Positions 1 to 7,296 of a DNA stretch of 64,000 nucleotides are shown one piece after another (positions within the stretch are counted from its first letter, which is position 1; each line of letters begins with the position of its first letter). The notes beneath the pieces were generated by a model. The model ran no database searches and was not told the origin of the DNA. It was given only the letters and a program-made list of their open reading frames with translations. The DNA comes from an uncultured Oscillospiraceae bacterium. GTDB taxonomy: Bacteria; Bacillota; Clostridia; Oscillospirales; Oscillospiraceae. The translations under genes and the position numbers were made by a program. The stretch lies in NCBI GenBank assembly GCA_947625815.1, contig CANQPU010000003.1, forward strand, positions 62,001 to 126,000, written 5' to 3'.

Positions 1-664
1 CAACCTCCACGGCCTCGGAGATAGCACAGCCCAGAGAGCCGGTGGTGCCGGGGTGCTCGGCCAGGATCTTCCGGCCCACGGCCGTCTCCATGGAGGGCGA
101 CGGGGTGACGCTGGCGCCGTAGGTGCGCATCACCTCCCGCCGGAAGGGCTTTTGCTCGTAGCTTACCTTCACCATGTAGACCTTGCAGTCCAGCCCCAGA
201 TAGGCGCAGGCCATAGAGAGGGCCGTGCCCCACTGGCCGGCGCCCGTCTCGGTGGTCACGCCCACCAGCCCCTGCTTCTTGGCGTAGTAGGCCTGGGCAA
301 TGGCGGAATTGAGCTTGTGGGAGCCGGAGGTGTTGTTCCCCTCGAACTTGTAGTAGATGTGGGCCGGGGTCCCCAGCTTCTCCTCCAGACAGTAGGCCCG
401 CACCAGCGGGGAGGGCCGGTACATCTTGTAGAAGCCCAGGATCTCCTCAGGGATGGGGACCTGCCGGGTGTCGTTGTCCAGCTCCTGGGCGATCAGCTCC
501 TCGCAGAAGACGGGCGCCAGGTCCGCGGCCGTCATAGGCTTCAGGGTCCCGGGATTTACCAGCGGCGCGGGCTTATTTTTCATGTCCGCCCGCACGTTGT
601 ACCAGAATTTCGGCATCTCCTCCTCGGTGAGGTAGATCTTGTAGGGGATCTTCTTTTCGCTCAT
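1..664 (-). CDS. trpB: TrpB2-type tryptophan synthase beta chain (5' part only)
   Basis: PLP enzyme that joins indole (or an indole-releasing partner) to serine to make tryptophan. The gene runs off the left edge, so only about 221 N-terminal residues are visible. The long N-terminal extension, starting MSEKKIPYKIYLTEEEMPKF, is typical of the TrpB2 subfamily rather than TrpB1. The PLP-lysine motif is visible as NTSGSHKLNSA, followed by a TETGAGQWG glycine loop. The ATG at 664 is preceded by an AAGGAG-like site. No trpA or other trp gene is next to it, and it is led by a T-box with a likely UGG specifier, so it probably serves tryptophan supply from indole or serine salvage. Assignment to the TrpB family is secure; the TrpB2 subtype is from the N-terminal pattern. 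Confidence 0.9.
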   Translation of the reverse strand, partial: MSEKKIPYKIYLTEEEMPKFWYNVRADMKNKPAPLVNPGTLKPMTAADLAPVFCEELIAQELDNDTRQVPIPEEILGFYKMYRPSPLVRAYCLEEKLGTPAHIYYKFEGNNTSGSHKLNSAIAQAYYAKKQGLVGVTTETGAGQWGTALSMACAYLGLDCKVYMVKVSYEQKPFRREVMRTYGASVTPSPSMETAVGRKILAEHPGTTGSLGCAISEAVEV

Positions 665-689
665 GGTTTTTTGCTCCTTTCTTATTTTG

Positions 690-964
690 GGACAAAGAAA
701 AACGCCTCTGTCCCCGGATCATTTCCTGGGACAAAAGCGTAAAGCTTCTGCGGTGCCACCCATATTGGCGATCTCTCGCCCACTCACGGCCAACCTGCAT
801 TGGCCACGCCCTGTAACGGGAGCTCCCGTCTCGGCTACTCGCCCATGGGCTTTCGCGCCGCCCTCCTCGGTCCATTCTCCGGGCCCTGTACTGCCGCCAT
901 CCCACCTCCGGCGGCTCTCTGAAAGCCATCTGTCCCGGTTACTTCTCCGAATCATCGGTTTGTA
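690..964 (-). promoter_or_regulatory. T-box leader, probably tRNA-Trp sensing
   Basis: Reading the minus strand, the conserved T-box core AATATGGGTGGCACCGC lies at 767-751, just upstream of a terminator hairpin. A long imperfect stem-loop (stem I region, about 955-830) precedes it. The triplet TGG in the context GAATGGACC at 874-872 is a plausible specifier for uncharged tRNA-Trp, which fits the downstream trpB. Uncharged tRNA would pair with the T-box bulge, favour the antiterminator and allow read-through. The specifier choice is inference; the class is clear from the core motif and terminator. Confidence 0.9.
697..738 (-). terminator. Leader terminator of the T-box
   Basis: On the minus strand, CGCTTTTGTCCC pairs with GGGGACAGAGGCG through several G-U pairs and is followed by TTTTTC. 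It sits directly after the T-box core and about 40 nt before the start codon, as expected for the regulated attenuator. Confidence 0.8.
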
Positions 965-970
965 TTTTGC

Positions 971-999
971 ATTTTAATACGTTAAATCGATTTTGTCAA
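971..999 (-). promoter_or_regulatory. Sigma-A type promoter of the T-box/trpB transcript
   Basis: Minus strand -35 TTGACA at 999-994, 17-bp spacer, -10 TAAAAT at 976-971, a few bases before the T-box leader. Confidence 0.75.
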
Positions 1000-1018
1000 G
1001 AGGGAAATTCCAAAAATT

Positions 1019-1033
1019 CCGCCCCGGGGCGGC
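1019..1033 (-). terminator. Short palindrome after spoIIP, possible terminator
   Basis: The minus strand has the self-complementary CCGCCCCGGGGCGG followed by AATTTTT just after the spoIIP stop. The stem is short, so this is a tentative call. Confidence 0.45.
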
Positions 1034-1041
1034 AAAGCGCC

Positions 1042-2265
1042 TCAGGTCTCCCCGGTCAGCACGTCCGCCAGGCACTCCCCGAAGTACCGGGCCGCGGTGA
1101 TGGCCTCCCGCAGGGTGTTCCCGTTGGTGCCCACCTCCACGATGAGCGCGCCCGGGGCGATCTGCTGGTTGTAGCGGTACTGGGAGAGCTTCAGGGGCCG
1201 CGCCAGGGTGGGATAGAGGTCCACCATCCGCCGCTGGAGCTTCAGGGCGAAGCTCATGTTCTTCTGCCAGTCCGGGTGGTCAAGGCCCGAGAAATTCGTG
1301 CCGCACAGCACCATCACCTGGGCGCAGGGGGTGTCCCCCACGTCCGCCACGGTCTTGTAGAGCTTCCCGTCCCCCTCCAGGGCGTCCCGGTGGAGGTCGA
1401 TGACCACCCGGATCTCCGGGTGCTCGGCCATATAGCTCCGGGCCGTCTCCAGGGACCGGTTGTATGCGCCGGTGTAGCTGGGATAGTCGTGGAGCGTGTC
1501 GTCGTGGTAGACGGTGATGCCCCGCTCGGTCAGGACCTTCTCCAGCTCCTCGCCCACCCGGACCACGTTGTACCTCCTGTCCTCCGTCCTGGAGGGGTCG
1601 GAGGGCTCGTAGATGTCCTCCCCCGCGGGGTTGTAGGCCTCGCTCCCATGGGTGTGGAGGATGAGCACCGCCGCGCCCTCCCCAAATTCCAGGGGCTTCT
1701 CCAAAAGCCCCTCCACGTCCACGGTGTAGTCGGTCTTGTTTTTGATATAGATCCCCTCGGCGGCCCCGCCGCAGTCGCTGCCGGAGCCCAGGATGGTGGT
1801 GCCGATGGCGTCGTTCAGGGGCTCCTCCGTCTCCTCCGGGGCGGTCAGAGAGGACTCGCCGGGGGCGGAGATCCCCCCTTCGCCCGCGGGGTCCGTCCCC
1901 GCGCCCTCCGCGTCACGGGGCACGTCCTCTCCCCCGTCCTCGCCCCCGCCTTCCCCGTCTCTCCCCCCGTCCTCTGACCGGGTATTTTCGGGTCGGAGGG
2001 CCCCGCGGCGGTCCAGCTTGGCCTCCCCGGGTAGCTCCCGGGACAGGATGAGCTCCGACACCCCGCCCTCCCGCGCCCCCTGTCCGGCGGGGAGCTGGGA
2101 GGCCATCAGCGCCGCGCCCAGCTCGTCGGACACCCGCGGGACCCGGACGCGCCCCTCCAGCCCGTCGGCGGCGAAGCGGATGAGCAGGCACGCCCCCGCC
2201 ACCAGCGCCAGCGCCCGCGTCAGCCTGAACGCGCCGCCTCTTCCCGTATGCCTGTTTTGCCTCAT
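1042..2265 (-). CDS. spoIIP: Stage II sporulation protein P
   Basis: Peptidoglycan amidase/endopeptidase of the SpoIID-M-P complex, which thins septal wall during engulfment of the forespore. The 407-residue product has an N-terminal basic stretch and one membrane helix (around residues 13-30), a long Pro/Glu/Gly-rich linker, and a C-terminal Amidase_3-like SpoIIP domain. That domain starts VLILHTHGSEAYNP, continues with the DRRYNVVRVGEEL region and has VVIDLHRDA. The His of HTHG and the Glu of the GTNG region fit the zinc-amidase fold. ATG at 2265 is preceded by AAAGGAGG. The usual partner gpr is not adjacent. A weak sigma-E-like pair (CATAAAA and CATATCCT on the minus strand at about 2323-2296) lies upstream but is not convincing. 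Confidence 0.93.
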   Translation of the reverse strand: MRQNRHTGRGGAFRLTRALALVAGACLLIRFAADGLEGRVRVPRVSDELGAALMASQLPAGQGAREGGVSELILSRELPGEAKLDRRGALRPENTRSEDGGRDGEGGGEDGGEDVPRDAEGAGTDPAGEGGISAPGESSLTAPEETEEPLNDAIGTTILGSGSDCGGAAEGIYIKNKTDYTVDVEGLLEKPLEFGEGAAVLILHTHGSEAYNPAGEDIYEPSDPSRTEDRRYNVVRVGEELEKVLTERGITVYHDDTLHDYPSYTGAYNRSLETARSYMAEHPEIRVVIDLHRDALEGDGKLYKTVADVGDTPCAQVMVLCGTNFSGLDHPDWQKNMSFALKLQRRMVDLYPTLARPLKLSQYRYNQQIAPGALIVEVGTNGNTLREAITAARYFGECLADVLTGET

Positions 2266-2321
2266 GCGGACACTCCTCCTTTGTAATGCTCAAGGATATG
2301 CCCGCGCCGGAACTTTTATGA

Positions 2322-2350
2322 TTGCAACGCGCCGAAGAAAGGTATATAAT
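2322..2350 (+). promoter_or_regulatory. Promoter of the TSCPD gene cluster
   Basis: TTGCAA (2322-2327), 17-bp spacer, TATAAT (2345-2350), 36 nt before the first start codon. It diverges from spoIIP. Confidence 0.75.
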
Positions 2351-2385
2351 AGGGGCAAGATCTTTTTGGGAAAGGAAAGAGGACC

Positions 2386-2646
2386 ATGGAAAAGGTATTC
2401 ATCCCCCACGGCGTCTGCTCGCGCCGCTACGATATCATCCTGGAGGACGGCGTCATCCAGAGTATCACCGTCGAGGGCGGCTGCAACGGGAACCTGAAGG
2501 GCATCTGCGCGCTTCTCCGGGGCCAGCGGGCCGAGGACGTGATCCCCCGGCTGAAGGGCACTCAGTGCGGCATGCGCGGCACCTCCTGCCCCGACCAGAT
2601 CGCCATCGCCCTTGAGGAGGCGCTGGCGGAGGAGGCGGGAGCATGA
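2386..2646 (+). CDS. TSCPD-domain protein (TIGR03905 type)
   Basis: An 86-residue small protein that is almost entirely a TSCPD domain. The name motif is visible near the C terminus as GTSCPDQIAIAL, with further cysteines in GVCSRRYD, GGCNGNL, GICALL and GTQCGMRG, a pattern suggestive of metal binding. The related domain forms the C-terminal part of some ribonucleotide reductases; the stand-alone form has no established role. Start chosen at ATG 2386 after AAGAGG. It overlaps the next gene by 4 nt (ATGA), so the two are translationally coupled. Confidence 0.8.
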   Translation: MEKVFIPHGVCSRRYDIILEDGVIQSITVEGGCNGNLKGICALLRGQRAEDVIPRLKGTQCGMRGTSCPDQIAIALEEALAEEAGA

Positions 2647-2888
2647 AGCCTGTGTTCTCCAACACCTTCAACATCACCAGCAACAAAAACAAGGCCGAGG
2701 TGGCCCTGTCCTTCGCCCACATCTACACCGAGCACAACTTCTCCATGAAGCAGGGGACCCTCACCGACGTCTCCGCCCAGGTGGCGGACGAGGTGGCCAG
2801 CGTCCTCATCACCCGGGACGGCGTGGTGGCCCTGGCGCGGCTCCTCAACAAGGTCTGCTCCGATTGGGGGATCGACCTCTCCGAATGA
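2643..2888 (+). CDS. Hypothetical 81-residue protein coupled to the TSCPD gene
   Basis: I do not recognise this family. The product is small, soluble and mildly acidic, with no membrane segment or cysteine cluster (one Cys near the C terminus). The C-terminal half looks helical (VADEVASVLITRDGVVALARLLNKV). It begins inside the stop of the TSCPD gene and ends inside the start of the HAD phosphatase gene (both ATGA overlaps), which is good evidence that it is truly translated and works in the same unit. Confidence 0.75.
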   Translation: MKPVFSNTFNITSNKNKAEVALSFAHIYTEHNFSMKQGTLTDVSAQVADEVASVLITRDGVVALARLLNKVCSDWGIDLSE

Positions 2889-3529
2889 GATACACCACCG
2901 TTATTTTCGACCTGGACGGCACCCTCCTCAATACGCTGGAGGACATCCGGGACAGCGTGAACCACATCCTCGCCAAGTACGGCTACCCCCAGCGCACGCT
3001 GGAGGAGATCCGGCGCTTCGTGGGCAACGGCTCCGGGGTGCTCCTGGAGCGGGCCCTGCCCGAAGGGCGGGCCACGCCGGATTTTGACGGGCTCCTGGCC
3101 GAGTATGTGGCGTGGTACGAGGACCACAACATGATCCGGACCGCCCCCTACGAGGGGGTCCGGGAGCTCCTGGGCGCGCTGGCGGCCTCCGAGCACAAGC
3201 TGGCCGTCGTCTCCAACAAGCCCGACGCCAACACCAAGGCCCTGGTGCGGAAATTCTTCGGCGCCTATGTCTCCGTGGCCATCGGGGAGCGGCCCGGCGT
3301 CTCGCGCAAGCCCTCGCCGGACTCGGTGAAGGCCGCCATGCGGGAGCTGCAAAGTCTCCCCTATGAGACGGTCTATGTGGGGGATTCCGAGGTCGATCTG
3401 AAGACCGCCCGCGCCGCCGGGATCCCGTGTCTGTCCGTGACCTGGGGCTTCCGGACGCCGGAATATCTCACCGAGCTTGGCGCGCAGACTCTGGTCTCCA
3501 GGCCGCGGGATATCCTGAAGCTCGTGTGA
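2885..3529 (+). CDS. HAD-family phosphatase, phosphoglycolate phosphatase-like
   Basis: A 214-residue HAD subfamily IA hydrolase. Motif I is FDLDGTLLNT at residues 8-17, where the first Asp is the nucleophile. Motif II is VVSNKPD, the lysine region is SRKPSPDSV, and motif IV is VYVGDSEVDLKTARAAG. These fit Gph/PgmB-like enzymes; the substrate cannot be told from sequence. The true start is ATG 2885, overlapping the previous stop; longer upstream reading is in another gene's territory. It is the last of three coupled genes. The next gene starts 77 nt later and may be co-transcribed. Confidence 0.85.
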   Translation: MRYTTVIFDLDGTLLNTLEDIRDSVNHILAKYGYPQRTLEEIRRFVGNGSGVLLERALPEGRATPDFDGLLAEYVAWYEDHNMIRTAPYEGVRELLGALAASEHKLAVVSNKPDANTKALVRKFFGAYVSVAIGERPGVSRKPSPDSVKAAMRELQSLPYETVYVGDSEVDLKTARAAGIPCLSVTWGFRTPEYLTELGAQTLVSRPRDILKLV

Positions 3530-3606
3530 CCCGGCGCGCCATCCGCAGCCGGCGGAAGCTCCGCCATTTGGAAAAAACGGGCCTTGCGCCCATGAGGGGG
3601 AAAACT

Positions 3607-4479
3607 ATGGATAACTACATCATTCTGACCGACTCCTCCTGCGATCTTCCCGCGCTTCTGGCGGAGGAGCTGGGGATCCACGTCCTGCCGCTCCGGGTCA
3701 ATCTGGAGGGCCGGGAATTCCACAACTACCTGGACGAGCGGGAGCTGGACCACCGGGCGTTTTACAAGGCCCTCCGGGAGGGCGGGAACGCCTCCACCAG
3801 CGCCGTGAACCCCGAGGAATTCATGGAGGCCATGACCCCCTTCCTGGAGGCGGGGAAGGACATCCTGTACGTGGCCTTCGCCTCAGCGCTGTCCAGCACC
3901 TGCCAGAACGGCGCCATCGCCGCCGGGGAGCTGGAGGGGAGGTATCCCGGCCGGAGGATCCGCGTGGTGGACTCCAAATGCGCCTCCATGGGGCAGGGGC
4001 TCCTGGTCTATCTCGTCGCCCTCCGGGCAAAGGCGGGCGCCACGCTGGAGGAGCTGGCCGACTACACCGAAAAGACCGCCCCGCGGGTCGTCCACTGGTT
4101 CACCGTGGATGACCTCTACTTCCTCAAGCGCGGCGGGCGCGTCAGCGCCGCCACCGCGGCGGTGGGGACGCTCCTCAACATCAAGCCCGTCCTCCATGTG
4201 GACGACGAGGGCCGGCTCATCAATATGTCCAAGGCCCGGGGCCGCAAAGCCGCCATCAAGGCGATCTACGACAAATGCGCCCAGACCGCCGACCACCCGG
4301 AGAACCAGCACATCTTCATCAGCCACGGCGACTGCCCGGAGGACGCGGAGTACCTCAAAAATCTGGTCCTCGACAACCTCCACCCGCTGGATGTCACCGT
4401 CAGCCCCATCGGCCCCGTCATCGGCGCCCACTCCGGCCCGGGGACCCTGGCCGTGTTCTTCCTCGGGGACGTGCGGTAA
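3607..4479 (+). CDS. DegV family fatty-acid-binding protein (FakB-like)
   Basis: DegV/FakB proteins hold a fatty acid and present its carboxylate to the kinase FakA. The 290-residue product opens with YIILTDSSCDLP. It has the S/T-rich ligand-binding segment NASTSAVNPEEF, the DegV signature around ALSSTCQNGAIAA, a VDDLYFLKRGGRVS segment and a C-terminal IGAHSGPGTLAVFF motif. ATG 3607 is chosen because GAGGGGG lies 7 nt upstream; an ATG at 3592 lacks a good site. It converges on fakA (4559-6241) across a shared terminator, so kinase and carrier lie side by side on opposite strands. Confidence 0.88.
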   Translation: MDNYIILTDSSCDLPALLAEELGIHVLPLRVNLEGREFHNYLDERELDHRAFYKALREGGNASTSAVNPEEFMEAMTPFLEAGKDILYVAFASALSSTCQNGAIAAGELEGRYPGRRIRVVDSKCASMGQGLLVYLVALRAKAGATLEELADYTEKTAPRVVHWFTVDDLYFLKRGGRVSAATAAVGTLLNIKPVLHVDDEGRLINMSKARGRKAAIKAIYDKCAQTADHPENQHIFISHGDCPEDAEYLKNLVLDNLHPLDVTVSPIGPVIGAHSGPGTLAVFFLGDVR

Positions 4480-4515
4480 GGTTAAATCAAGAAAATGTGA
4501 CTATACGCAGGAAAA

Positions 4516-4547
4516 GGGGCGGGTCCCAGACCCGCCCCTGCTTTATT
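4516..4547. terminator. Bidirectional terminator made of a GGGCGGGTC palindrome
   Basis: GGGGCGGGTC pairs with GACCCGCCCC around a short loop (4516-4538), with a T-rich stretch on the + side and AAAAGG on the other. It separates the convergent degV-like and fakA genes. It belongs to a repeat type seen five more times in the window. Confidence 0.75.
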
Positions 4548-4558
4548 TTTTTCGGCGT

Positions 4559-6241
4559 TTACTCCGCGGAGATCATGTAGTAGTAGACAGGCTGGCCGCC
4601 GGAGATGAGCTGCATATCGGCGTCCGGGAATGCGGCCTGAAGCTTGTCGGCCACGGCCCGGGCGGCCTCCTCGCTGACGTCCTCCCCGTAAAAGACCGTG
4701 AGGATCTCCGGGTCAAAGTCCCGGACGGCCTCGGAGATGCGGCCGATGAGCTCGGCCAGGTCCGAGGTGCTGGCCAGAAGCTGGCTCTCCAGGAGGGCCA
4801 GATACTCCCCGGCGCGGATCTCGGCGCCGTCGAACTCGGAGTCCCGGGCGGCGTAGGTCACCAGCGCGGTGTGGACCGTGCCGCAGGCGTCGGTCATGGC
4901 GTCCGTGAGCTCGTCGGGCTCCAAGGTGTCGTCAAAGCAGACCAGGGCCGATATGCCCTGGGGGACGGTCTTGGAGGGGATGACCACCACGTTCTTTTCC
5001 GTGAGGCGGTTGCACTGCTGGGCGGCCATGATGATGTTTTTGTTGTTGGGGAGGACGAACACCGTCTCCGCCGGGACGGACTGCACAGCCTTCAGGATGT
5101 CCTCCGTGGAGGGATTCATGGTCTGTCCGCCGGTGACCAGGGCGTCCACGCCCAGATTTTTGAAAACGGCGTGCATACCGGAGCCGGCGCAGACGGCCAC
5201 CAGGCCGTATTTCTTCTCGGGCGGCACGTCCCCGGACTGCTGCTCCTCCAGGGCCTCCAGCTCCTTTTCCACCGCCTCCAGATCGTCGGTGGACTGGGCC
5301 TTCCGGCCGGCGGCCAGATCGTCGCGCTGGGTCACCATGTTCTCGATCTTGGCCAGCTCCAGGGCCCCGTACTGCTGGGCGGCGTTCAGCGCGTCGCCGG
5401 GGATGTTGGTGTGGACGTGGACCTTGAAGGCCTCGTCGTCCTCGCCGATCACCAGGGAGTCCCCGATGGAGCTCAGATACTCCCGGAAGGGGTCCAGATC
5501 CAGGTCGGGCTCCTTCTTGCGGACGATAAAGACGGTGTCAAAGGCGAAGGTGATCTCCTCGTCGCTCATGCCGGCGAAGTCGGCCCCGGCGTCGGCGGAG
5601 TCCTCCGTAAGGACATGCTCGACAGGCTCGCCCAGCAGGGCCGAGAGCATCCCCCGCAGGATGCACATGAGGCCCTTGCCGCCGGCGTCCACCACCCCGG
5701 CCTTTTTGAGGACCGGGTTCTGATCCACCGTGTGGGCCAGCGCCTCGTCCCCGGAGGCGATCATGACGTTGAAAAGCTCCTCAAGATCGGAGCCGGACTC
5801 GCAGTATGTACGGGCCGCCTCCGCCGAAAGGCGCGAGACGGTGAGGATGGTGCCCTCCGTGGGCCGCATGACCGCCTTGTAGGCCGCGTCCACGCCCCTT
5901 TGCAGCGCGGCGGCGAACTCGGAGGCGCCGCAGACCGTCTTCTCCTTGAGGCTCTTGGCGATGCCCCGGAAGAGGAGGGAGAGGATCACGCCGGAGTTGC
6001 CCCTGGCGCCGCGCAGAAGGGCGCTGGCCACGGCGTCCGCCACCGCGGTGACGGAGTCAAAGCTCCCGGCCTTGAGGGCGGTCACGCCGGAATTGAGGGT
6101 GAGGCTCATGTTGGTGCCCGTGTCGCCGTCCGGCACCGGGAAGACGTTGAGCTCGTTGATCTGCTGCTTGCTGTTCTCCAAAAGGGCCGCGCCGGAGATG
6201 ATCATGGACTTGAAAAGCGCGGCATCTATCGACTGTACCAA
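4559..6241 (-). CDS. fakA: Fatty acid kinase catalytic subunit FakA (DAK2/YloV)
   Basis: Phosphorylates exogenous fatty acids held by FakB/DegV proteins. The N-terminal DhaL (Dak2) ATP-binding domain carries the metal-binding motif PVPDGDTGTNM at residues 35-45 and a GARGNSGVI loop; a long middle region and a C-terminal DegV-like domain follow. I choose a TTG start at 6241. A GGAGG lies 8 nt before it and the resulting N terminus (LVQSIDAALFKSMI) aligns with known FakA starts. An ATG at 6256 overlapping the stop of the Asp23 gene is the alternative and would use that GGAGG as coding sequence. With the TTG start the product has 560 residues, normal for the family. Confidence 0.92.
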   Translation of the reverse strand: MVQSIDAALFKSMIISGAALLENSKQQINELNVFPVPDGDTGTNMSLTLNSGVTALKAGSFDSVTAVADAVASALLRGARGNSGVILSLLFRGIAKSLKEKTVCGASEFAAALQRGVDAAYKAVMRPTEGTILTVSRLSAEAARTYCESGSDLEELFNVMIASGDEALAHTVDQNPVLKKAGVVDAGGKGLMCILRGMLSALLGEPVEHVLTEDSADAGADFAGMSDEEITFAFDTVFIVRKKEPDLDLDPFREYLSSIGDSLVIGEDDEAFKVHVHTNIPGDALNAAQQYGALELAKIENMVTQRDDLAAGRKAQSTDDLEAVEKELEALEEQQSGDVPPEKKYGLVAVCAGSGMHAVFKNLGVDALVTGGQTMNPSTEDILKAVQSVPAETVFVLPNNKNIIMAAQQCNRLTEKNVVVIPSKTVPQGISALVCFDDTLEPDELTDAMTDACGTVHTALVTYAARDSEFDGAEIRAGEYLALLESQLLASTSDLAELIGRISEAVRDFDPEILTVFYGEDVSEEAARAVADKLQAAFPDADMQLISGGQPVYYYMISAE

Positions 6242-6255
6242 GGCTGCTTCCTCCA

Positions 6256-6606
6256 TCAATCAAGACTAATCGAGTCAACATAAACATCGACCGATCTGAC
6301 GTCGATGCCTGTGGCCTCGGTGATTTTATATTTGACCTCGCTGATGATGCTCCTGCACAGCACCGGGATGTTCACGCCCTGATCCACAACGATATGCAGA
6401 TCGATGAGGATATAGTCCTCGCCGTAGGCGATGTGTACGCCCTTTCCCATGGCCTCGGGCTTGAGCAGATGGACAAGCCCGTCGGTGACGGAGCGCATAG
6501 CCATGCCCTTCACGCCGAAGCAGCTGGTGGCGGTGTCTCCCACAAGGGTCATCAACACCTCGGGCACGATGGATATGACTCCGAGAGATGTTTTGATTCT
6601 GACCAT
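6256..6606 (-). CDS. Asp23/Gls24 family envelope stress protein (YloU-like)
   Basis: A 116-residue Asp23 domain protein, of the kind encoded just before FakA in many Firmicutes (YloU-YloV). It has the family pattern TSLGVISIVPEVLMTLVGDTATSCFGVKGMA and a C-terminal DVRSVDVYVDSI strand. Start chosen at ATG 6606 (MVRIKTSLG), which follows AAAGGAG by about 7 nt; a longer reading up to 6669 would run through the promoter. It is immediately upstream of fakA with almost no gap, so the two form one transcript. Confidence 0.9.
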   Translation of the reverse strand: MVRIKTSLGVISIVPEVLMTLVGDTATSCFGVKGMAMRSVTDGLVHLLKPEAMGKGVHIAYGEDYILIDLHIVVDQGVNIPVLCRSIISEVKYKITEATGIDVRSVDVYVDSISLD

Positions 6607-6640
6607 ATCTGCACTCCTTTGAAAAAAGTCGTTCCTGTTC

Positions 6641-6669
6641 ATTATAATACAAAAGGCCGCCGGATACAA
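6641..6669 (-). promoter_or_regulatory. Promoter of the asp23-fakA operon
   Basis: Minus strand TTGTAT (6669-6664), 17-bp spacer, TATAAT (6646-6641), 35 nt before the start codon. Confidence 0.75.
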
Positions 6670-6771
6670 GATGAAAAGCGTGTTTTTTTCAAAAACCGGT
6701 CCAAAAGGCCATTTCCCAGTATATGTTTTCCCGCGTTAAAACAGTACGGAGGAGCGGAACGGAAAAAAGTA

Positions 6772-6800
6772 TTGAATTATCGCCATAAATAGTGTACAAT
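6772..6800 (+). promoter_or_regulatory. Promoter of the small membrane protein gene
   Basis: TTGAAT (6772-6777), 17-bp spacer, TACAAT (6795-6800), 30 nt before the start codon. Confidence 0.7.
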
Positions 6801-6829
6801 AAGAAAAGACTTATAAGGAGGGTCACGGT

Positions 6830-7021
6830 ATGAGCAAAAAGAACCTCATGATTCTCATATCCTGCGTTGCCGCCGCTGCCGCCGCCGTCACCGCGGTGGT
6901 CCTGTTTCACGCCCGGATCGCGAAGCTGATCGCCGCCGTCCGGGAAAAGCTCCAAGCCCCCGCCCCCAAGCCGGAGCCGCCCTTCACCGATGAGGAGCGG
7001 AAGTCCTTCGCGGACATCTGA
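6830..7021 (+). CDS. Small single-pass membrane protein, unknown function
   Basis: A 63-residue protein I do not recognise. Residues 6-27 form one hydrophobic Ala/Val-rich helix. A short basic amphipathic stretch (RIAKLIAAVREKLQ) and a Pro/Glu-rich tail ending DEERKSFADI follow. No cleavage site is evident, so it is probably a membrane anchor. A good AAGGAGG site, a promoter upstream and a terminator downstream show it is a real monocistronic gene. Confidence 0.75.
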   Translation: MSKKNLMILISCVAAAAAAVTAVVLFHARIAKLIAAVREKLQAPAPKPEPPFTDEERKSFADI

Positions 7022-7040
7022 TGATCCAAAAAACAAAAAT

Positions 7041-7074
7041 CTCCCCGCGCCGGGTGTTGGCGCGGGGAGATTTT
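7041..7074. terminator. Bidirectional terminator
   Basis: CTCCCCGCGCC and GGCGCGGGGAG form an 11-bp stem with a 7-nt loop (7041-7069), followed by ATTTT on the + strand and by AGATTTTTG on the minus strand. It lies between convergent genes. Confidence 0.8.
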
Positions 7075-7077
7075 ACG

Positions 7078-7287
7078 TTATTCCTCTTTTTTGTACTCCA
7101 AAATGTCCCCCGGCTGGCACTCCAGGGCCTCACAGATGGCCTCTAAGGTGGAGAAGCGGATGGCGCTGACCTTGCCGGTCTTGATCTTGGAGAGGTTCAC
7201 GTTGGCGATGCCCACCTTCTCCGAAAGGGTATTCAGGGACATCTTCCGGTCCGCCATCACCCGGTCCAGACGCAAAATGATCGGCAT
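7078..7287 (-). CDS. XRE-family DNA-binding regulator (YozG/Cro-C1 type)
   Basis: A 69-residue stand-alone helix-turn-helix protein. The HTH spans residues 16-37 (LNTLSEKVGIANVNLSKIKTG) and the C-terminal part reads FSTLEAICEALECQPGDILEY, typical of YozG-type regulators. It is 9 nt downstream of a DUF2975 membrane protein gene and shares its promoter. This pairing is common in Firmicutes; the membrane partner may sense a signal and control the regulator. Target unknown. Confidence 0.88.
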   Translation of the reverse strand: MPIILRLDRVMADRKMSLNTLSEKVGIANVNLSKIKTGKVSAIRFSTLEAICEALECQPGDILEYKKEE

Positions 7288-7296
7288 TTCCCCACC

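Noticed and set aside
4559-6259. Longer start for FakA at TTG 6259 or ATG 6256.
   Set aside because: Both precede the GGAGG that is well placed for the TTG at 6241, and they add residues not found in relatives.
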